From: Rosa chinensis
Taxonomy: Eukaryota > Streptophyta > Magnoliopsida > Rosales > Rosaceae
Assembly (NCBI RefSeq): GCF_002994745.2
Contig: NC_037088.1
Span: forward strand, 2,609,001 to 2,673,000
Length of the DNA stretch: 64,000 nucleotides
Reading direction: 5' to 3'
Made by a program: the position numbers and the translations under genes. How positions within the stretch are numbered: the stretch's first letter is position 1; every line of letters starts with the position of its first letter. The notes below the pieces were generated by a model, which saw only the letters and a program-made list of their open reading frames with translations, was not told where the DNA came from and searched no databases. This document shows positions 1 through 9,836 of the stretch, in pieces.

Positions 1-2512
1 AGAAGGTCAGAGAAGCGAGACTTTGTGGAATCTGTCCTGAAAGCTGGTTCTGGGAGAGGTCAAATGTTTCAAGCAAGCGCAAGTTTCCAATTCTTGAGGG
101 GATATTTCCACTTAATTGATTAATGGACAAGTTTAATGTAGCTAATCCAACGAGACTGCTGATTTCTTCAGGAATTTCACCTTCTAAATCATTATGCGAA
201 AAATCAATAATGGTTAGAAACCACACATTTTTCTCTAAGTATTCACTTACTCTTCCTTTTACAGTCACAGTTGTTACCTCAATATCAATGAAGCCGATCA
301 AGTGCCAATAACTACTATGGATTAAAGAAGTCAATTTATTCAAACAGTTGGGAATGGTCCCTGAAAATCTATTGTGACTAAGGTCTAGGATGTGAAGGAA
401 AGGAAGACTGCACAAATGATGAGGAATATGTCCACTTAAAGAGTTTGATTGCAATTGCAGCACTGTGATTGTGGATACTTTTGATCCTATCCAAGAAGGT
501 ATGCTTCCAGTAAATTTGTTGCCTCCAAGATAAAGTCTCTCCAAAAATGAGCAATTTTGCAAGGCAGAAGGAATTTCTCCGCTAAAATGATTGTTGTCTG
601 TCTTTAGAATATAAAGAGAACTTGGAATGCCCATTGAGCTTGGAATATTACCAGACATATTGTTGTTTGAGACATCCACAATGGCTATGCGGCTCCACAA
701 ACTCCATTCTTTAGGGAATTCTCCGGATAACTGATTGTTATTCAGAACAAGTTCATATAGAGATTGAATGCTACAAATAGATGATGGAATAGTGCCATCA
801 AATTGATTATGGCTCAGAATTATGGACCTTAGATTCTGAAAAGAGTTGAATCGGAACGGAAGCTTTCCGCTTATTTGATTGGAAGATAAATCCAACCATA
901 GGATATGGGAAGATATCTTAAAGAGCCATTCCTCTGGTATTGCACCCGAGAGTCCAGCATTCTCAAGTGAGACCAACACGAGCTCAGTTTGAGATTGAAG
1001 CCATACAGGGAAGCCGGGGCCTACTCGGCAGTTGTGCATTACAATGCGGTGGAGCTTGAAAGGAGGAATCCATTCATAATCAATCAAATTGAAAATGATG
1101 GGCACATGTTGGGTTGTGCTAACTGCAAAAGACTCTAATTTTGTGAGATTTATGAAATGGGCTTCGGTTAAATTGCCTTCCCATGAATTATAAGATAGAT
1201 CAAGTCTCAGAAGTTGAGAAAGTTTTCCCAAACTTTGAGGAATGGAACCGTTGAAAATATTATCATAGAGTTCAAGTGTCTTCAGGGATGATGATAAATT
1301 GCTGATAATAAATTCTGGAATGGATCCCCAAAAAGAGTTGTTGCTGAGTTGGAGATGCTGTAGGCTTCTCAGCATTCCCAAGGAACTAGGCAATTTGCCT
1401 ACCAGCCCACAGCCATCCAAATCTAGTGACTCCATTCTATTAAATGAACAATTTGAGAAACCACTCAAAAACTCTTCAATCCCCCCATCAATTTGATTCG
1501 ACGCAAGACTTAATGACTTGAGCCTGCACAAATTTCCACTAAATTTGGGAAATTGACCTTTGAGTCCTACACTCTGTAAGTCAAGGTGTTCTAGAGATTT
1601 GAGTCTTACAAATTCATCAAGAAAGGGGCCACTGAAAGAATTCCCACTCAGATCAACTTTTGTAAGGCTAGTAAGATTAAACATCCATTTAGGATATGAA
1701 AAATTAATACTATTCCCTGACATATCAAGGACCAAAAGTGATGTGAAGTTAATTGTAGACATGGAGAGTGGAAGCTGGTTTCCACCAATTTCGCAACTAG
1801 ACAAATGCAACTCTAAGAGTGAAGGAAGCATGTTAACCTCATGTAGCCAACTAACTCCTGTGCTGCTAAGGTTCACACCTCTAAGATTGAGGTATTTTAG
1901 AGAAGAGAGATGAGAAAGCCAATTCAAGTTTTTGGAAGAAAGAGAATAATTATAAAGACTGAGGTCAAGATAGTTCAAGTTTGAGAGGTTACCAAGAGAA
2001 GAAGGAATCTCTCCCACAACTGAATTCAAAGACTGGGTACTTGAAAAATTGAGATATCTCAGACTTGTAAGCTCCCCAATAAACTTGGGAATGTGAATCC
2101 CTTGAAAATCATTCGAGCTCAAGTCTAAGTAACTCAAATGTTTCAAGCCAAGCAAAGAAGGATTAATTAACTTACCCCCCAAAAAAGATTGAAGATACTC
2201 CGTGGTGTTCCACTGATAATCACCAGTGGTGTATGGATATGTATTACGGAGGTCAACCATTGCAACATGACCAGTGCGGTTGTTGCATGAAATCCCTGTC
2301 CATTGGCAGCATTCGTGACCAGCCCAAGAAGAAAGCTTACCAGAAGGATCACTGAGATCTTGTTTAAAGCTGAGAAGTGCTCGCCTCTCTTCCTCCATGC
2401 ATGATTCCACCACGACACTGCTATTGTTTAGGCACGAAGATGCCAAAAATAACAAGATCAAGAAGTCAAGAATGGGGCGAGAGATAGGGTTAAAGTAAAC
2501 ATAGATATCCAT
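1..2512 (-). CDS. Receptor-like protein (EIX/Cf-type LRR-RLP), copy 1, 3' end outside window
   Basis: Cell-surface immune-type receptor with an extracellular LRR domain and no kinase. Reading starts at the ATG at 2512 ([13 protein letters not shown]...), followed by a hydrophobic signal peptide, the LRRNT_2 cap with the CCQW motif, then continuous plant extracellular LRRs (LxxLxLSxNxxxGxIP). The frame stays open for 2,512 nt to base 1. By comparison with the complete copy at 48,399–51,269, about 120 C-terminal codons (last LRRs, transmembrane segment, short tail) lie beyond the left edge. It has a one-codon insertion relative to copy 3 in the LRR region near 1,945. Family knowledge: such RLPs signal with SOBIR1 and BAK1; the ligand here is unknown. 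Whether the missing end is intact cannot be seen. Confidence 0.9.
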   Translation of the reverse strand, partial: MDIYVYFNPISRPILDFLILLFLASSCLNNSSVVVESCMEEERRALLSFKQDLSDPSGKLSSWAGHECCQWTGISCNNRTGHVAMVDLRNTYPYTTGDYQWNTTEYLQSFLGGKLINPSLLGLKHLSYLDLSSNDFQGIHIPKFIGELTSLRYLNFSSTQSLNSVVGEIPSSLGNLSNLNYLDLSLYNYSLSSKNLNWLSHLSSLKYLNLRGVNLSSTGVSWLHEVNMLPSLLELHLSSCEIGGNQLPLSMSTINFTSLLVLDMSGNSINFSYPKWMFNLTSLTKVDLSGNSFSGPFLDEFVRLKSLEHLDLQSVGLKGQFPKFSGNLCRLKSLSLASNQIDGGIEEFLSGFSNCSFNRMESLDLDGCGLVGKLPSSLGMLRSLQHLQLSNNSFWGSIPEFIISNLSSSLKTLELYDNIFNGSIPQSLGKLSQLLRLDLSYNSWEGNLTEAHFINLTKLESFAVSTTQHVPIIFNLIDYEWIPPFKLHRIVMHNCRVGPGFPVWLQSQTELVLVSLENAGLSGAIPEEWLFKISSHILWLDLSSNQISGKLPFRFNSFQNLRSIILSHNQFDGTIPSSICSIQSLYELVLNNNQLSGEFPKEWSLWSRIAIVDVSNNNMSGNIPSSMGIPSSLYILKTDNNHFSGEIPSALQNCSFLERLYLGGNKFTGSIPSWIGSKVSTITVLQLQSNSLSGHIPHHLCSLPFLHILDLSHNRFSGTIPNCLNKLTSLIHSSYWHLIGFIDIEVTTVTVKGRVSEYLEKNVWFLTIIDFSHNDLEGEIPEEISSLVGLATLNLSINQLSGNIPSRIGNLRLLETFDLSQNQLSGQIPQSLASLTF

Positions 2513-2574
2513 TATTTTCAGGCCTTTAACTTCGTGTAAGTTGCAGATGCATGGGATGCTGAGCACAAGTTGAA

Positions 2575-2580
2575 TTTATA
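2575..2580 (-). promoter_or_regulatory. TATA box of RLP copy 1
   Basis: A TATAAA hexamer on the minus strand lies about 63 nt upstream of the ATG. The same hexamer is conserved at the same place in RLP copies 2 (29,567–29,572) and 3 (51,321–51,326), inside a several-hundred-base upstream region shared by all three genes. Confidence 0.55.
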
Positions 2581-2877
2581 GCAAGTCTAAGGTTGAACCG
2601 CGTGGTTAGGTTTATTTGTCCAGAATATTCCAAGTCGTCATGCAACATCAACCCAATTTACAAGTTTAGGAAACTTTTAAGTGATGATGGATGAGTGAGT
2701 GATGGAGGTGCGTTTTAGATTAGAAATCCAATCAGTAAAGACTTTGAAGAGTCTCCCATCTCCGCTGTCCGCCTAGGTCGTTTCTGGGAGTATTCTCTAG
2801 TAGCAACGTGGAACATGATTGTACAAAATTAGTCATAGACATGGTTGTATCACTCCGCGTGACTGCTTCTATATTAA
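2581..2877. other. Shared RLP upstream region
   Basis: No gene. The sequence is closely similar to 29,573–29,820 and 51,327–51,545, the regions upstream of the other two RLP copies, so the promoter was duplicated with the gene. Similarity ends shortly before the Helitron terminus at 2,878. Confidence 0.6.
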
Positions 2878-2907
2878 CTAGATAGATAGCCCGCGCTTTG
2901 CGGCGGG
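2878..2907 (-). repeat. Helitron 3' terminus: hairpin plus CTAG
   Basis: The imperfect palindrome at 2,890–2,907 can form a GC-rich stem with an AAAG-type loop; CTAG at 2,878–2,881 is followed (minus strand) by T. The same arrangement, with near-identical loop sequence, occurs at 36,065–36,095. Confidence 0.6.
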
Positions 2908-3027
2908 TTTCTTTGTTATTGATACGTGTTTTCAGTCAATTAGTCTTTTGGTAGTTAAACTCAAAATTAAGCTAGCTAGCCCGTGCTTTCTTTCTAGATT
3001 TTCTGAACCCAGAGAGTAAAGAGTATG

Positions 3028-3156
3028 CTACACTCCAAAACCAGTGGCAACTGCAACTACGATCCCCAAAGGCTTGAACAGAGATACAAAAATCGGCCCT
3101 GTCATGTTAAGACACCATGTTGATACACCAACCTGGAAAGCTGAGCAAAAAACTCC
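3028..3156 (-). pseudogene. WAT1-related (EamA-type) transporter exon relic
   Basis: One exon-like stretch of 42 codons begins just after an intron-type acceptor (TTTCAG) and ends at a TAG at 3,028–3,030. It reads GVFCSAFQVGVSTWCLNMTG, then PIFVSLFKPLGIVVAV, which resembles the penultimate membrane segments of WAT1-related / nodulin MtN21 multi-spanning transporters (Ser-Trp-Cys-Leu, Gly-Pro-x-Phe-Val, Lys-Pro-Leu). The rest of the transporter is absent. It lies in sense orientation relative to the proposed Helitron. Assigned by motif recognition only. Confidence 0.55.
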
Positions 3157-3502
3157 CTGAAATAGTATCATTGTAAGTTAGTAAGTTTCAAAGTAAGCAA
3201 CATATCATGGTTAAATTAGATTGTTTATTCACTTAGTACAGAACAGCTAACAACCTTTAGTTTAGGATTTAAGCGCCTAACCATCCGCACAAAACTGAAA
3301 AAGAATGAGAAACAACATTGCTTTTTCCCTGTGCTCTATTTTGGTCTTAAAGTCTACCAAAAACTTGAGGAAATAGTGAAAAATTGGTATTTAATACAAA
3401 AAAAGGGTTTGCAATAAGAAACTTGAAGGGATAATAACCATCGATAGATACAATAGCAATACTAATATATATTTTCAGTTGAAAGTGGCATCATATACCC
3501 AC

Positions 3503-4160
3503 CCTTAAAGCAGTTTTGCGGAGAGGTGATAAGCGCATATAAACCTTCATGAGCTTCAATATTATTATGTCCAGAGGAAGTTTAACAGTGTTATGATGTT
3601 CAAGGCAGGGATGACCTGCAAGAGAAAGCAGTGAGTGACAGTTTCAGAAGTTAATCATGAGTTCATGACTAAGCATTTTGAGAGTGGATAAGGCACTCAC
3701 TTCATGCTTGTGCAGTGGTAATTCTTTTCCGTGGGTCTTGATTCAATAGGCGCTTGACAAAATTACTTTTGCCTCTGTAGAGAATGTGGCCAAGGTGGTT
3801 CATTGAAACTTGGATCAACTTTTAGAACTGCCCGAAAAATGCCAAACTTCGTTCAAGGCCAAAATGGACAGCTGCCACACAATAGAATGTGTGCAATCAC
3901 ACCTACGCTCCAGACAACAGCCTCTGTACCATAAGCCATATGTAACACTTTGGGGGCTACACAGTATGTACCACCAACAATTTTGATAAACTTTTCATCT
4001 GCGAAGATTATTCACTCATAACAAAACACTGACCAAATAACTCTACTAAAAGATCAAGTAGCTGTGCGCATTATAAAAAGAAGAATTGACCAACCTGGTT
4101 TCACAAAATCTGACAGGCCAAAGTCTGTAGCCTTCAACTATGAATCTTCATCCAGCTATT
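3503..4160 (-). pseudogene. CDPK-related kinase (CRK) relic
   Basis: Three exons separated by introns are recognisable on the minus strand. Exon 4,160–4,095 ends with the activation-loop start (TDFGLSDFVKP); exon 3,998–3,701 continues with a degenerate [19 protein letters not shown] and [15 protein letters not shown], matching kinase subdomains VIII–IX; exon 3,615–3,503 contains PLDIIILKLMKVYMR and LRKTALR, the region after the kinase domain in CRKs. GT and AG borders are kept, so this is not a processed copy. A stop after CPFW, a further in-frame stop and frame changes disable it; the N lobe and catalytic loop are missing. Confidence 0.7.
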
Positions 4161-6734
4161 AAGCACACTTGATGAGTACATGATGAAGCTGGGGGAAAAA
4201 ATGCAACTATGATATATAGATGAACAGATAAGAGATAAAGTTGGTCAGACTTAGATGTACTAAGCTTAAAAAGTTGTTGATCCAGCAATGCATTCATTAG
4301 CTAATTATATAACAATTATGGATTCATTGACTTTCAAGTTGACTTGAATCAAAAGGAAACTTAGTATACATCATATCAAGATAGAATCATAAAGTGAACC
4401 CAAGTTGATGTCACTATGAGCAATCAAATGCCTATATGTCATCTTTTATCAAAACTCATCTCACTGTGAACAATATGGTTTACTTGTAATCTAAACCAAC
4501 TTCAGAGATCATCAATTTCATGTTCAAAAGGGAGAGTGATAAACAACCAATATGAACACAGTGGGGAAGAATAACCTAGCTGCCAGAATTGAACTTAAAT
4601 TTTCAATTGGAAATTTTCAAGTCAAAGAAAGTTGGATTGTAATGACTAACAGATATCCAAACCTAGACACCAAGCAGAACACAAATGACTAACAAATGAC
4701 CTTATGTCAATTAATTGTCTCTTCAAACTATGTGGTTCCCAGTCCATGGCAAACAAAGCCAAATTATAGCGAGCTGCTTTTGAGAATTGGAGTATTGACT
4801 GTGGAACATTATATAGTTTTTTATTCTATTTAATTTCCTGTTTTTTCTGAACTGGTGGTGCTGAAAAATCTATAGAATTTATATGCAAAACTTAAAAGAG
4901 AAGGTGGAACAGAGGCTAAACTGATATCTGAAATAATTATAGCAATTCATTTCCTCTGAATGAGAAACTTCATCTGTTGAATATCAAAGTAGGAGACCAA
5001 CCTTTGCAAGAGTATATGCAAGTAACTGTGAACTCTCACATTAACCAAATATATACCATGCTAAAGGAAGCTACTATGTACTACTTCCACCTTTAACAAT
5101 ACATGACCAATTTTGGTGTTATACCAGACTCATTATGTTACTGTCTCAGTTCCAGCAGTAATCTCGCGATCAATTTTGATTTCATTACATATAATCATGA
5201 ACTCCCTCTCCTTCTCATTTACTATGATCTTCTGTAGTACAGTTCATGTTTCTAAGGTACCCATGTGCTCCATGAATTTCAAATATGGACGGTTCAAATA
5301 AAAACATATTAGTAAACAACTAAAAGTAAGCAGAAGCCACAGTTGATCAAATGAAACAGGTATAGCAGAAAATAAAGTAGCAAACAACTAAAAATAAGCA
5401 GAAACCACACTCGATCAAATGAAACAGATACACTACCGTCTTATACCAATCTCAATTGATGTCTTTCACTACATCCCTGATTGCAGCTGTATAACAGTAT
5501 ATCACTAAACAAAGTACACCCTCAAAAACTAAGAACAAATGTTACAAAATTACATGCAACCACAAAAAAAAAAGAAAAAATCTATCCCTCAAATTCACCA
5601 AATGCATAAATGGAACCCATTTTAGCTGTGAAGAAGCAACTGACTTTACTTGAAAACCAGAAATTGAGCAAAGACAGAATCAATTACCCTGATGAATATA
5701 TATTTGCAACATTTGAAAACTTACTTGCTGTGGTGCTTTGGTTACCCTTGCTGGGTCTGGTACTCACTGAAGAAAATGACTTGAAGCAAGATAGTGGTTG
5801 GGAATAATCTGTATGCATGTCGAACAATATATTCAGGGGATCAGTAATCATTCCCTCAAGTACGTAAATATATATGGTTCCATATTTACAGAGATTAACA
5901 ATCAAAATATCAGAGGGAAATTCTGATACCAAATACCCAAATAGGCCACTATAATAACAATCTTGAAAATCAGGAGCATGAAATCAAAATCACAAAGCAA
6001 ATCCATGAAATTCACACAGAGCATTTACCTTTTAACCCGATAAACAAAGAACAGATGAAAATGCCCTCCCTATTAACAATCCTTTGATCAGCAACCAACA
6101 ACAAAAGATCGAACGGACCCCTCTGTTTCTTTCATTCCTTCTTTCTATCCATTTCTGCAATAGATAAACAATTCGCAGTTGAATAACCACACAAAAAACT
6201 CAAAGGTCAGCAATAGCCGATACAACAAATGGCTTATGAACACTATGAATAGTAAACCAAACTTTCGTATATTTAGAACCAGACAAACTACCAACAGTGC
6301 CAGGATTTAAACATCATCAGTGGCAATATGGTTATGTAGACCACAGATCGATGACAAAACAATAGAAAAAAAATATATACCAATGATGAAGAAAAAAAAA
6401 ACAGATAATGATCTTCCCATATACCAATGTTTCCCCAATGGCATCAACCACATAATATAAACCAAATTATCCGAACACAGGAATTTTCATTTTTAATCTG
6501 TAAAACTCAATCTATGAAAGCGAAGGGCTCTAATCAATATGAACACAATATATTTTACATAAATGGCAGGACAGACAACATGGTTTTACATAAATAAATA
6601 TACTTGTTTTTGGTTTTAACTTTTTCACCAACTCCTAGTACTGTCTTATTTTTCCCAATGGATTATAACTAACTTCGAGTCTTTTTCATATGTACTATTC
6701 TGTTTCCCAAGGATTTTTGTTTTTGTTTTGGTAG
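4161..6734. other. AT-rich interior of Helitron 1, no gene recognised
   Basis: Only short open frames without family resemblance are present. A near-direct repeat of about 70 nt (5,325–5,430, 'aactaaaa(g/t)aagcagaa...gatcaaatgaaacag') is visible. A short Ser/Thr-rich open stretch on the minus strand near 5,690–5,810 could be a CRK N-terminal exon but I cannot support it. Confidence 0.4.
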
Positions 6735-6818
6735 GATGTAAAGATTGATGATCTTGAGACCAACCACTTTGTTCTTGTACATGGAGGCGGATTTGGTGCT
6801 TGGTGTTAGTATAAAACT
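6735..6818 (+). pseudogene. Putative methylesterase 11/13-like exon relic
   Basis: After an acceptor-like GTAG at 6,731–6,734 the reading frame gives DVKIDDLETNHFVLVHGGGF then GAWC, a stop (TAG, 6,807–6,809), and YKT. This is the first part of the alpha/beta-hydrolase fold, with the oxyanion-hole HGGGFGAWCW region typical of plant methylesterases of the MES11–MES14 group; the expected Trp after Cys is the stop codon. Only about 28 codons are present, without the catalytic serine. It lies antisense to the CRK and WAT1 relics. Confidence 0.65.
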
Positions 6819-7203
6819 TTTTATCTCCAAAACAACAATCAATTAAATTCCAATTAATAAATCTTAAAACTGCTTACCTAAATCCAGCTTCCTGACCAGC
6901 AAAACAAAACTGAATAATCCAGCACTTTCTGCATATCAATTCAATTGAACACCATAAACCAAAATTCATTCAGAGAAGTCAAATACTCAGAAACCCTCTC
7001 ACTCTTTTTCAAACTATAACGAACTAATCATAAAATATCCAAATCCAAGTATTCAATTTTGAAGCATCCAATCATTGACCAATCAAATATACAACCCAGA
7101 AAAAATTTCAAATCAAATTCTCACAAAACCACAAATACCTTCCACTTGTGTTGTTTTAGTCAAGAATTTCAAACAATTTGAATCGGGTGGTTTCCTGCCC
7201 TTA

Positions 7204-7481
7204 GAGCATCTCCAACAGTGATAGCTATCTGGATAGCTAAAAGTAGCTAAAATTGAAATATAGCTAGTTGAATATTGAGTTATGCTCCAGCAAATACCTA
7301 AAACTCAAGTTAAATTTAACTTTTAGTTAAATTCTCTCTCCTCTCTAGCTAAATATAGCTAGGTCTTTTAGCTAAAGCTAAATTTAGCTTTTGTTTAGCT
7401 AGTCTGCTGGAGATCAAACTTAGCCTAAAACTAGTTAAATTTCAAAATTTTTTTGAAATAAGTATTCTGTTGGAGATGCTC
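7204..7481. mobile_element. Tourist/PIF-Harbinger-like MITE 1
   Basis: A 278-bp AT-rich element has 15-bp perfect terminal inverted repeats, GAGCATCTCCAACAG, and a 3-bp target duplication TTA (7,201–7,203 and 7,482–7,484). The interior is rich in TAGCTA motifs. No coding capacity. Confidence 0.85.
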
Positions 7482-7484
7482 TTA

Positions 7485-8110
7485 GAGATACAACGTCATT
7501 TTGGGTATAGATCAAGAATCTGGTAAAACAAATGATCGTAATCCTAGAAGGAATCCCTTTTGAACAGTGGTTGTGAATTCTGTAATCAAGACTTTTCCTG
7601 TGCTCTGAGGCTTCTCTTTCACATTGATTGATTTGGATAATCAAAAGTGAGTGGAAAACGAAGTGGCAGCATACCTGTGAACATCTTGCTCTAACTGAAA
7701 CACATAAAAGACTCGAATTGATAAAACACATAAAACACCAAATCAGACACACACCCAACATGCAGAACGAACAGAAATAAGTGCTAAATCGAACAGAAAC
7801 GATGGAATGACAACATGCAGAACCTATGACTCAGCAATTACACCATTTTTGATTACCTGCAAATTCTCAGCCAACGAAGTACGTCTTTGTTATGGTCTTC
7901 CTCCTTCACTCGAATCCCTGAATAGCCTTAGTTGAGGCCTTCTGCCTCCCAAAACGAACACTGCGAAAGCTTTCCCAACCTGAAATCTCCAAGGCTTTCT
8001 GCGTTCAGCCAATCTACGCAGGGAAGATCGAATCCGAATCGTACATGCTAACAAACGGTACCACCTCCTTCGATATCTCTCCCTCTTTCTCCACCTCTCT
8101 GTGGAGCGAA
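7485..8110. other. Helitron 1 interior left of the LINE
   Basis: No gene recognised. On the minus strand 8,110–7,890 is GC-richer, Arg-rich in one frame and contains GT-type borders, so it may be a 5' untranslated exon of a captured gene that the LINE insertion later split; the other side continues at 14,077–14,225. Confidence 0.3.
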
Positions 8111-8120
8111 GTAGCGAAGA
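8111..8120 (+). repeat. LINE target-site duplication, left
   Basis: GTAGCGAAGA is repeated at 14,067–14,076 immediately after the LINE poly(A) tail. The match extends to 12 bp if two adjoining A bases are counted. Confidence 0.85.
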
Positions 8121-8282
8121 CACAATACTCTAGAGTACCCCAGTCCCTCTGACTCACGTCACGAGGGTTTGGCTCTGCTAGGGTTTCTTTGGCGGCGTCT
8201 AGGGTTTTCTAGGGTTTCTTTACATAAATCTTTGGTTTAGAGTGATTTTATGCGTTGGATCTAGTTTCTGGTGGATTGTGCT

Positions 8283-9836
8283 ATGCCCTGCAGGATGGAG
8301 GAAGTTGAGCGGCGATTTGCAGGTTCCTTGGTTCTATCGGAGAGGGAATCGAAGGGCTTGAGGATTGGGGGACTTGCAGCGAGGTCGGCTCTCAAGTATC
8401 AATTCGCGGTGGTCTGTAAAGTTCTGACGGAAGGTACTTTTCGACGTCAGAGTTTTATAGATCTGTTTTCTCGATTGTGGGGAGGAGATAAGGGAGTAAC
8501 TATCAGTGATGTCGAAGGCGATCGTTTTCTGGCATGTTTCCAGAGTGATGGAGATATGCGAAGGGTGTTGAATCGCGAGCCCTGGGACTTTGATAAATCA
8601 TTGATTGTCATGGCTCCTATGGGTGGTGCAAGAACTGTTACTGAGGTGAGCCTGTCTTCTGCAGTATTTTGGGTCCAGGCTCATGGAGTTCCATGGAAGT
8701 TTCGTACACCTGAAGTTGCTGAGGTTATTGGTGGCATTCTCGGAGAGTATAAGGAGGTTAAAGCTTATGAGAAGGGGCGTTGTGTGGGGCGATGTGTTTG
8801 TATTAGGGTTTGCCTGGATATTTCCTTGGCTCTACTGCGGCGTACTGTTGTAAACTTCCCGGAGTTTGGGGATCAACTAATTGAATTCCAGTACGAAAGA
8901 TTACCGGAGTTTTGCCAAGAGTGTGGTTTAATAGGGCACCCAACAAGAATCTGTTTTGAGAAGTTGGGTATAAAGAATAAGCCTGAGTTGGAACGCCCTT
9001 TTCAATTAAGTTTGAGGGCAGATAAGGATGTGCATGGGAGAAGAATAGGCCTTAGGGTAGGGCGGAGCAGTATGGGGGCCGCGTTTAGTGATGGGGATGT
9101 CAGTGGTGATGGAAGTGGCTCTAGGTCAGGTTGGTCGACAGCATTGAGTAAGCGGTCGGTTAGTGGAGGATCTTCACATCTGTCGAAGCCGCTGCAGCTT
9201 GAGGGTCTTGATCAAGATACGGCTTCTTCTCCGGTGAAGTCACAGCCTTTACAGCCCAAGTCAAAAGGTGTGCTGATTGCAGAAAAATTTTCAGCCCAGC
9301 AACGTCAGTTAACTATTGGTAAGGTAATGATCAATGAAGATCCAATGGCGGAGGCTGCGGTGAGGAAAGGATCTGATATGCTGGAGGACGTTGGTAAGCC
9401 CCATACCATGCAGATGACTATTCAACCAACAATGAATTTGGTGGATTGTGATGCAGTTAGTCGGCTTGGGTCCGCTTTTAGACAAGCTTTTGGCTCCAGT
9501 ACGAGGTTTGGTGAGAGTGGCCCTATTGTGTTATCTAATTTTAATAGAGCTGGCAAGAGTAGGATGACCTCATTAGAGTTCTCTCTGGGAGCAAAGAGGA
9601 AATCCCCAGTGGGCAAGAAGAACTTGAAAGGGCGGAAAATGGTGTCAGTGACGGCTAGAAGGAAGTTACAGTTGGAGAATGCTACTACCATATCTGCATC
9701 TGAGGCTGAAGGGGGGAAAAGGAAACTAGAGGAGAATTGTTTGACAGGTGATGTGCGACAGAATAAGAAGGTGATGCTCTTGTCGAGTATTCCTGAAGTG
9801 GTGGGAGCAGCGGCGCTGCCCCACCACGAGCAATGA
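8283..9836 (+). CDS. LINE ORF1 protein (DUF4283 / zinc knuckle)
   Basis: RNA-binding ORF1 of a plant LINE. From the ATG at 8283 (a second in-frame ATG is at 8295) the frame is open for about 517 codons. Residues about 30–190 match the DUF4283 fold of plant LINE and gag-like proteins (WGGDKGVTISDVEGDRFLAC, LNREPWDFDKSLIVM). A CCHC zinc knuckle follows (CQECGLIGHPTRIC, about residues 215–228). The C-terminal half is Ser/Lys-rich and low in similarity. It ends in TGA at 9,834–9,836, which overlaps the ORF2 start codon by ATGA. Confidence 0.88.
   Translation: MPCRMEEVERRFAGSLVLSERESKGLRIGGLAARSALKYQFAVVCKVLTEGTFRRQSFIDLFSRLWGGDKGVTISDVEGDRFLACFQSDGDMRRVLNREPWDFDKSLIVMAPMGGARTVTEVSLSSAVFWVQAHGVPWKFRTPEVAEVIGGILGEYKEVKAYEKGRCVGRCVCIRVCLDISLALLRRTVVNFPEFGDQLIEFQYERLPEFCQECGLIGHPTRICFEKLGIKNKPELERPFQLSLRADKDVHGRRIGLRVGRSSMGAAFSDGDVSGDGSGSRSGWSTALSKRSVSGGSSHLSKPLQLEGLDQDTASSPVKSQPLQPKSKGVLIAEKFSAQQRQLTIGKVMINEDPMAEAAVRKGSDMLEDVGKPHTMQMTIQPTMNLVDCDAVSRLGSAFRQAFGSSTRFGESGPIVLSNFNRAGKSRMTSLEFSLGAKRKSPVGKKNLKGRKMVSVTARRKLQLENATTISASEAEGGKRKLEENCLTGDVRQNKKVMLLSSIPEVVGAAALPHHEQ

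Noticed and set aside
1560..1913. 117-residue plus-strand frame within each RLP gene (also 28,552 and 50,320)
   Set aside because: Antisense shadow of LRR codons; no start context or homology of its own.
2167..2418. 83-residue open frame on the minus strand (also at 29,159 and 50,924)
   Set aside because: Different frame of the RLP LRRNT region; it recurs in all three copies only because the DNA is duplicated.
3503..4160. Reading the CRK relic as a functional kinase gene
   Set aside because: N lobe, catalytic loop and EF-hand-like C terminus are missing, with stops in the remaining exons.
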